Of a stretch of DNA of 7,531 bases, positions 6,808 through 7,531 are shown in pieces. Below the pieces are notes generated by a model. The model was not told the origin of the DNA. It saw nothing but the letters and a program-made list of their open reading frames with translations, and made no database searches. The stretch lies in contig CAMNAT010000093.1 in the NCBI GenBank assembly GCA_946531785.1, forward strand, positions 1-7,531. Direction: 5' to 3'. Within the stretch, counting starts at the first letter, position 1, and every line of letters begins with the position of its first letter. This stretch comes from an uncultured Oscillospiraceae bacterium. GTDB lineage: Bacteria; Bacillota; Clostridia; UBA1381. Both the position numbers and the translations under genes were made by a program.

Positions 6808-6872
6808 TATTAAAATGTTAACAAACAATTTACATTTTATTTACTTACATATAGTTATTGTGTAACCTTGCA

Positions 6873-7307
6873 CTATCTCCCGTTCCTCAGCAGCTCCTGC
6901 GCCGCCCTGTATTTCTCAGCGCGCGCAAGCGCTTTTTCATCCACGGCATCGAGCCGCGAAAGATCGCTGTTATGCTCAAGATCGGCAAGCTTCACCGCCG
7001 CGGCGATGGGATCGGAGCTCAAACCTTCGATATATTCCATATACGGAACACTCTTATCATGGGTAAGACGCGCGAGCGCTTCGCATACCCTGTCGGGAAA
7101 GCCCATCTTGCGGATATCCTCTATCGTGATATCGGTATCCTCTGCGACATCGTGCAGAAGCGCTACAACGGTTGTATATTCATCCTTCATCTGCTCCGCG
7201 ACATGAAACGGGTGATACACATACGGCATCCCGCTCTTGTCTATCTGATTCTTATGCGCCTCAAACGACAGCAGAAGCGCGCGCTTGGTCAGTTCTGTGT
7301 ATATCAT
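6873..7307 (-). CDS. Small HD-domain phosphohydrolase (HD_4-like, related to (p)ppGpp hydrolase domains)
   Basis: A 144-residue single-domain HD protein resembling the hydrolase half of RelA/SpoT enzymes and the small alarmone hydrolases. Metal-site residues are visible: H32 in PYVYHPFHVA, H52-D53 in LLHDVAEDT (with E56 and D57, the catalytic-type ED pair), and D109 in VKLADLEHN with N113. No synthetase, TGS or ACT domain is present. Two positions differ from classical RSH hydrolases. The usual arginine of the QxRxSG segment is D23 in NQIDKSG, and KLADRLHN reads KLADLEHN. (p)ppGpp hydrolysis is therefore only one candidate; another nucleotide substrate is possible. The ATG at 7307 is preceded by AGAGGG at 7-nt spacing. 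It is a monocistronic-looking gene with a near-consensus promoter, lying between a tRNA terminator and the glycosyltransferase promoter. Confidence 0.85.
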   Translation of the reverse strand: MIYTELTKRALLLSFEAHKNQIDKSGMPYVYHPFHVAEQMKDEYTTVVALLHDVAEDTDITIEDIRKMGFPDRVCEALARLTHDKSVPYMEYIEGLSSDPIAAAVKLADLEHNSDLSRLDAVDEKALARAEKYRAAQELLRNGR

Positions 7308-7372
7308 GTCAAAGCCCTCTCAAAAAACTTTTTGCTTGTCACAGCTTCATCTGTTATATAGTCTTTAACCGT

Positions 7373-7401
7373 ATTATAGTATGAAGCTATGCCTTTGTCA
7401 A
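7373..7401 (-). promoter_or_regulatory. Consensus sigma-A promoter of the HD-domain gene
   Basis: On the minus strand, a perfect -35 TTGACA (7396-7401) and a perfect -10 TATAAT (7373-7378) are spaced by 17 nt. Transcription should start near 7366, leaving a leader of about 59 nt before the ATG at 7307. The DNA upstream of the -35 is almost pure A/T and could act as an UP element. Confidence 0.9.
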
Positions 7402-7415
7402 TCTTAATTTAGTCA

Positions 7416-7440
7416 ATTATTTTAATTAAATTAAAATAAT
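7416..7440. repeat. 25-bp A/T-only perfect palindrome
   Basis: Two 12-bp arms, ATTATTTTAATT and AATTAAAATAAT, flank a single central A. The element contains no G or C and lies about 15 bp upstream of the -35 box of the HD gene, between it and the tRNA terminator. It could be an UP element, a binding site for a dimeric regulator or nucleoid protein, or simple AT-rich sequence. The symmetry is observed; any role is inferred. Confidence 0.6.
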
Positions 7441-7446
7441 GCGCAC

Positions 7447-7475
7447 AAAAAGAGCATGCCGTTGGCATGCTCTTT
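7447..7475 (-). terminator. Intrinsic terminator after tRNA-Arg
   Basis: On the minus strand, a perfect 12-bp stem (arms AAAGAGCATGCC and GGCATGCTCTTT, loop AAC) begins two bases after the encoded CCA end of the tRNA. Its last U residues continue into a run of five Ts. This is a standard Rho-independent terminator for the tRNA transcript and insulates the HD gene downstream. Confidence 0.9.
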
Positions 7476-7476
7476 C

Positions 7477-7531
7477 TGGTGCGCCCTAAGGGACTCGAAC
7501 CCCCGACCTACTGGTTCGTAGCCAGTCACTC
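7477..7531 (-). tRNA. tRNA-Arg (anticodon ACG), 3' part; 5' end outside window
   Basis: The minus strand shows the 3' part of a tRNA. An anticodon arm ACTGG-CTACGAA-CCAGT has ACG at positions 34-36, which is wobble-inosine tRNA-Arg for CGU/CGC/CGA. It is followed by variable loop AGGTC, a T arm GGGGG-TTCGAGT-CCCTT (two G-U pairs), the acceptor 3' strand AGGGCGC, discriminator A and an encoded CCA (7477-7479). The 5' acceptor strand and most of the D arm are cut off by the window edge. Confidence 0.93.

Noticed and set aside
6858..7361. 167-codon plus-strand frame opposite the HD gene
   Set aside because: It covers the HD gene in antisense, has no recognisable motif, and the minus-strand gene has a promoter, ribosome-binding site and metal-site residues.
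7477..7531. tRNA-Arg 3' end as an integration (att) site
   Set aside because: tRNA 3' ends are common integrase targets, but no integrase, no duplicated tRNA tail and no foreign-looking genes follow in this window.

Overview
The window reads like a chromosomal housekeeping segment from an anaerobic Firmicute, most likely a Clostridia member. This lineage call is an inference. It rests on purine-rich Shine-Dalgarno sites (AAGGAG, AAGGGG, GGAGG), sigma-A type promoters, a CCA-encoding tRNA-Arg, a DUF362/ferredoxin protein and the archaeal-type phosphoglycerate mutase fold common in anaerobes. Base composition looks moderate, near half GC by eye. All convincing genes lie on the minus strand. The long plus-strand frames are shadows of them.

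Read in the direction of transcription (high to low coordinates), the window opens with the 3' part of a tRNA-Arg(ACG) and its hairpin terminator (7447-7531). An intergenic stretch follows with a 25-bp A/T-only palindrome and a near-perfect consensus promoter. That promoter drives a small HD-domain phosphohydrolase related to the (p)ppGpp hydrolase fold (6873-7307). A second AT-rich gap of about 150 bp carries a strong extended -10 promoter in front of a membrane glycosyltransferase of family GT2 with the processive QxxRW signature (5470-6720).

A 40-bp gap with a perfect 11-bp stem-loop separates the glycosyltransferase from five tightly packed genes: folE (GTP cyclohydrolase I), a DUF362 plus 2x[4Fe-4S] protein, trmL (tRNA wobble 2'-O-methyltransferase), a phosphoglycerate-mutase-like/proposed homoserine kinase protein, and metG (methionyl-tRNA synthetase, cut by the window edge just before its stop). 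These five are separated by 10-17 bp. At three of the four junctions the upstream TAA runs directly into the next gene's Shine-Dalgarno sequence, so they look co-transcribed and probably translationally coupled.

The genes do not form one obvious pathway. metG and trmL serve translation, and FolE makes the pterin precursor of folate (and of queuosine in organisms that synthesise it). The DUF362 protein is a presumed redox protein of unknown role, and the mutase-like protein is either glycolytic or a threonine-pathway kinase. I see no mobile element, CRISPR array, defence system or convincing novel multi-gene system. The points most worth a second look are the true activity of the mutase-like protein, the unassigned DUF362 protein, the non-canonical HD pocket, and the stem-loop next to a folE start that lacks a Shine-Dalgarno sequence.
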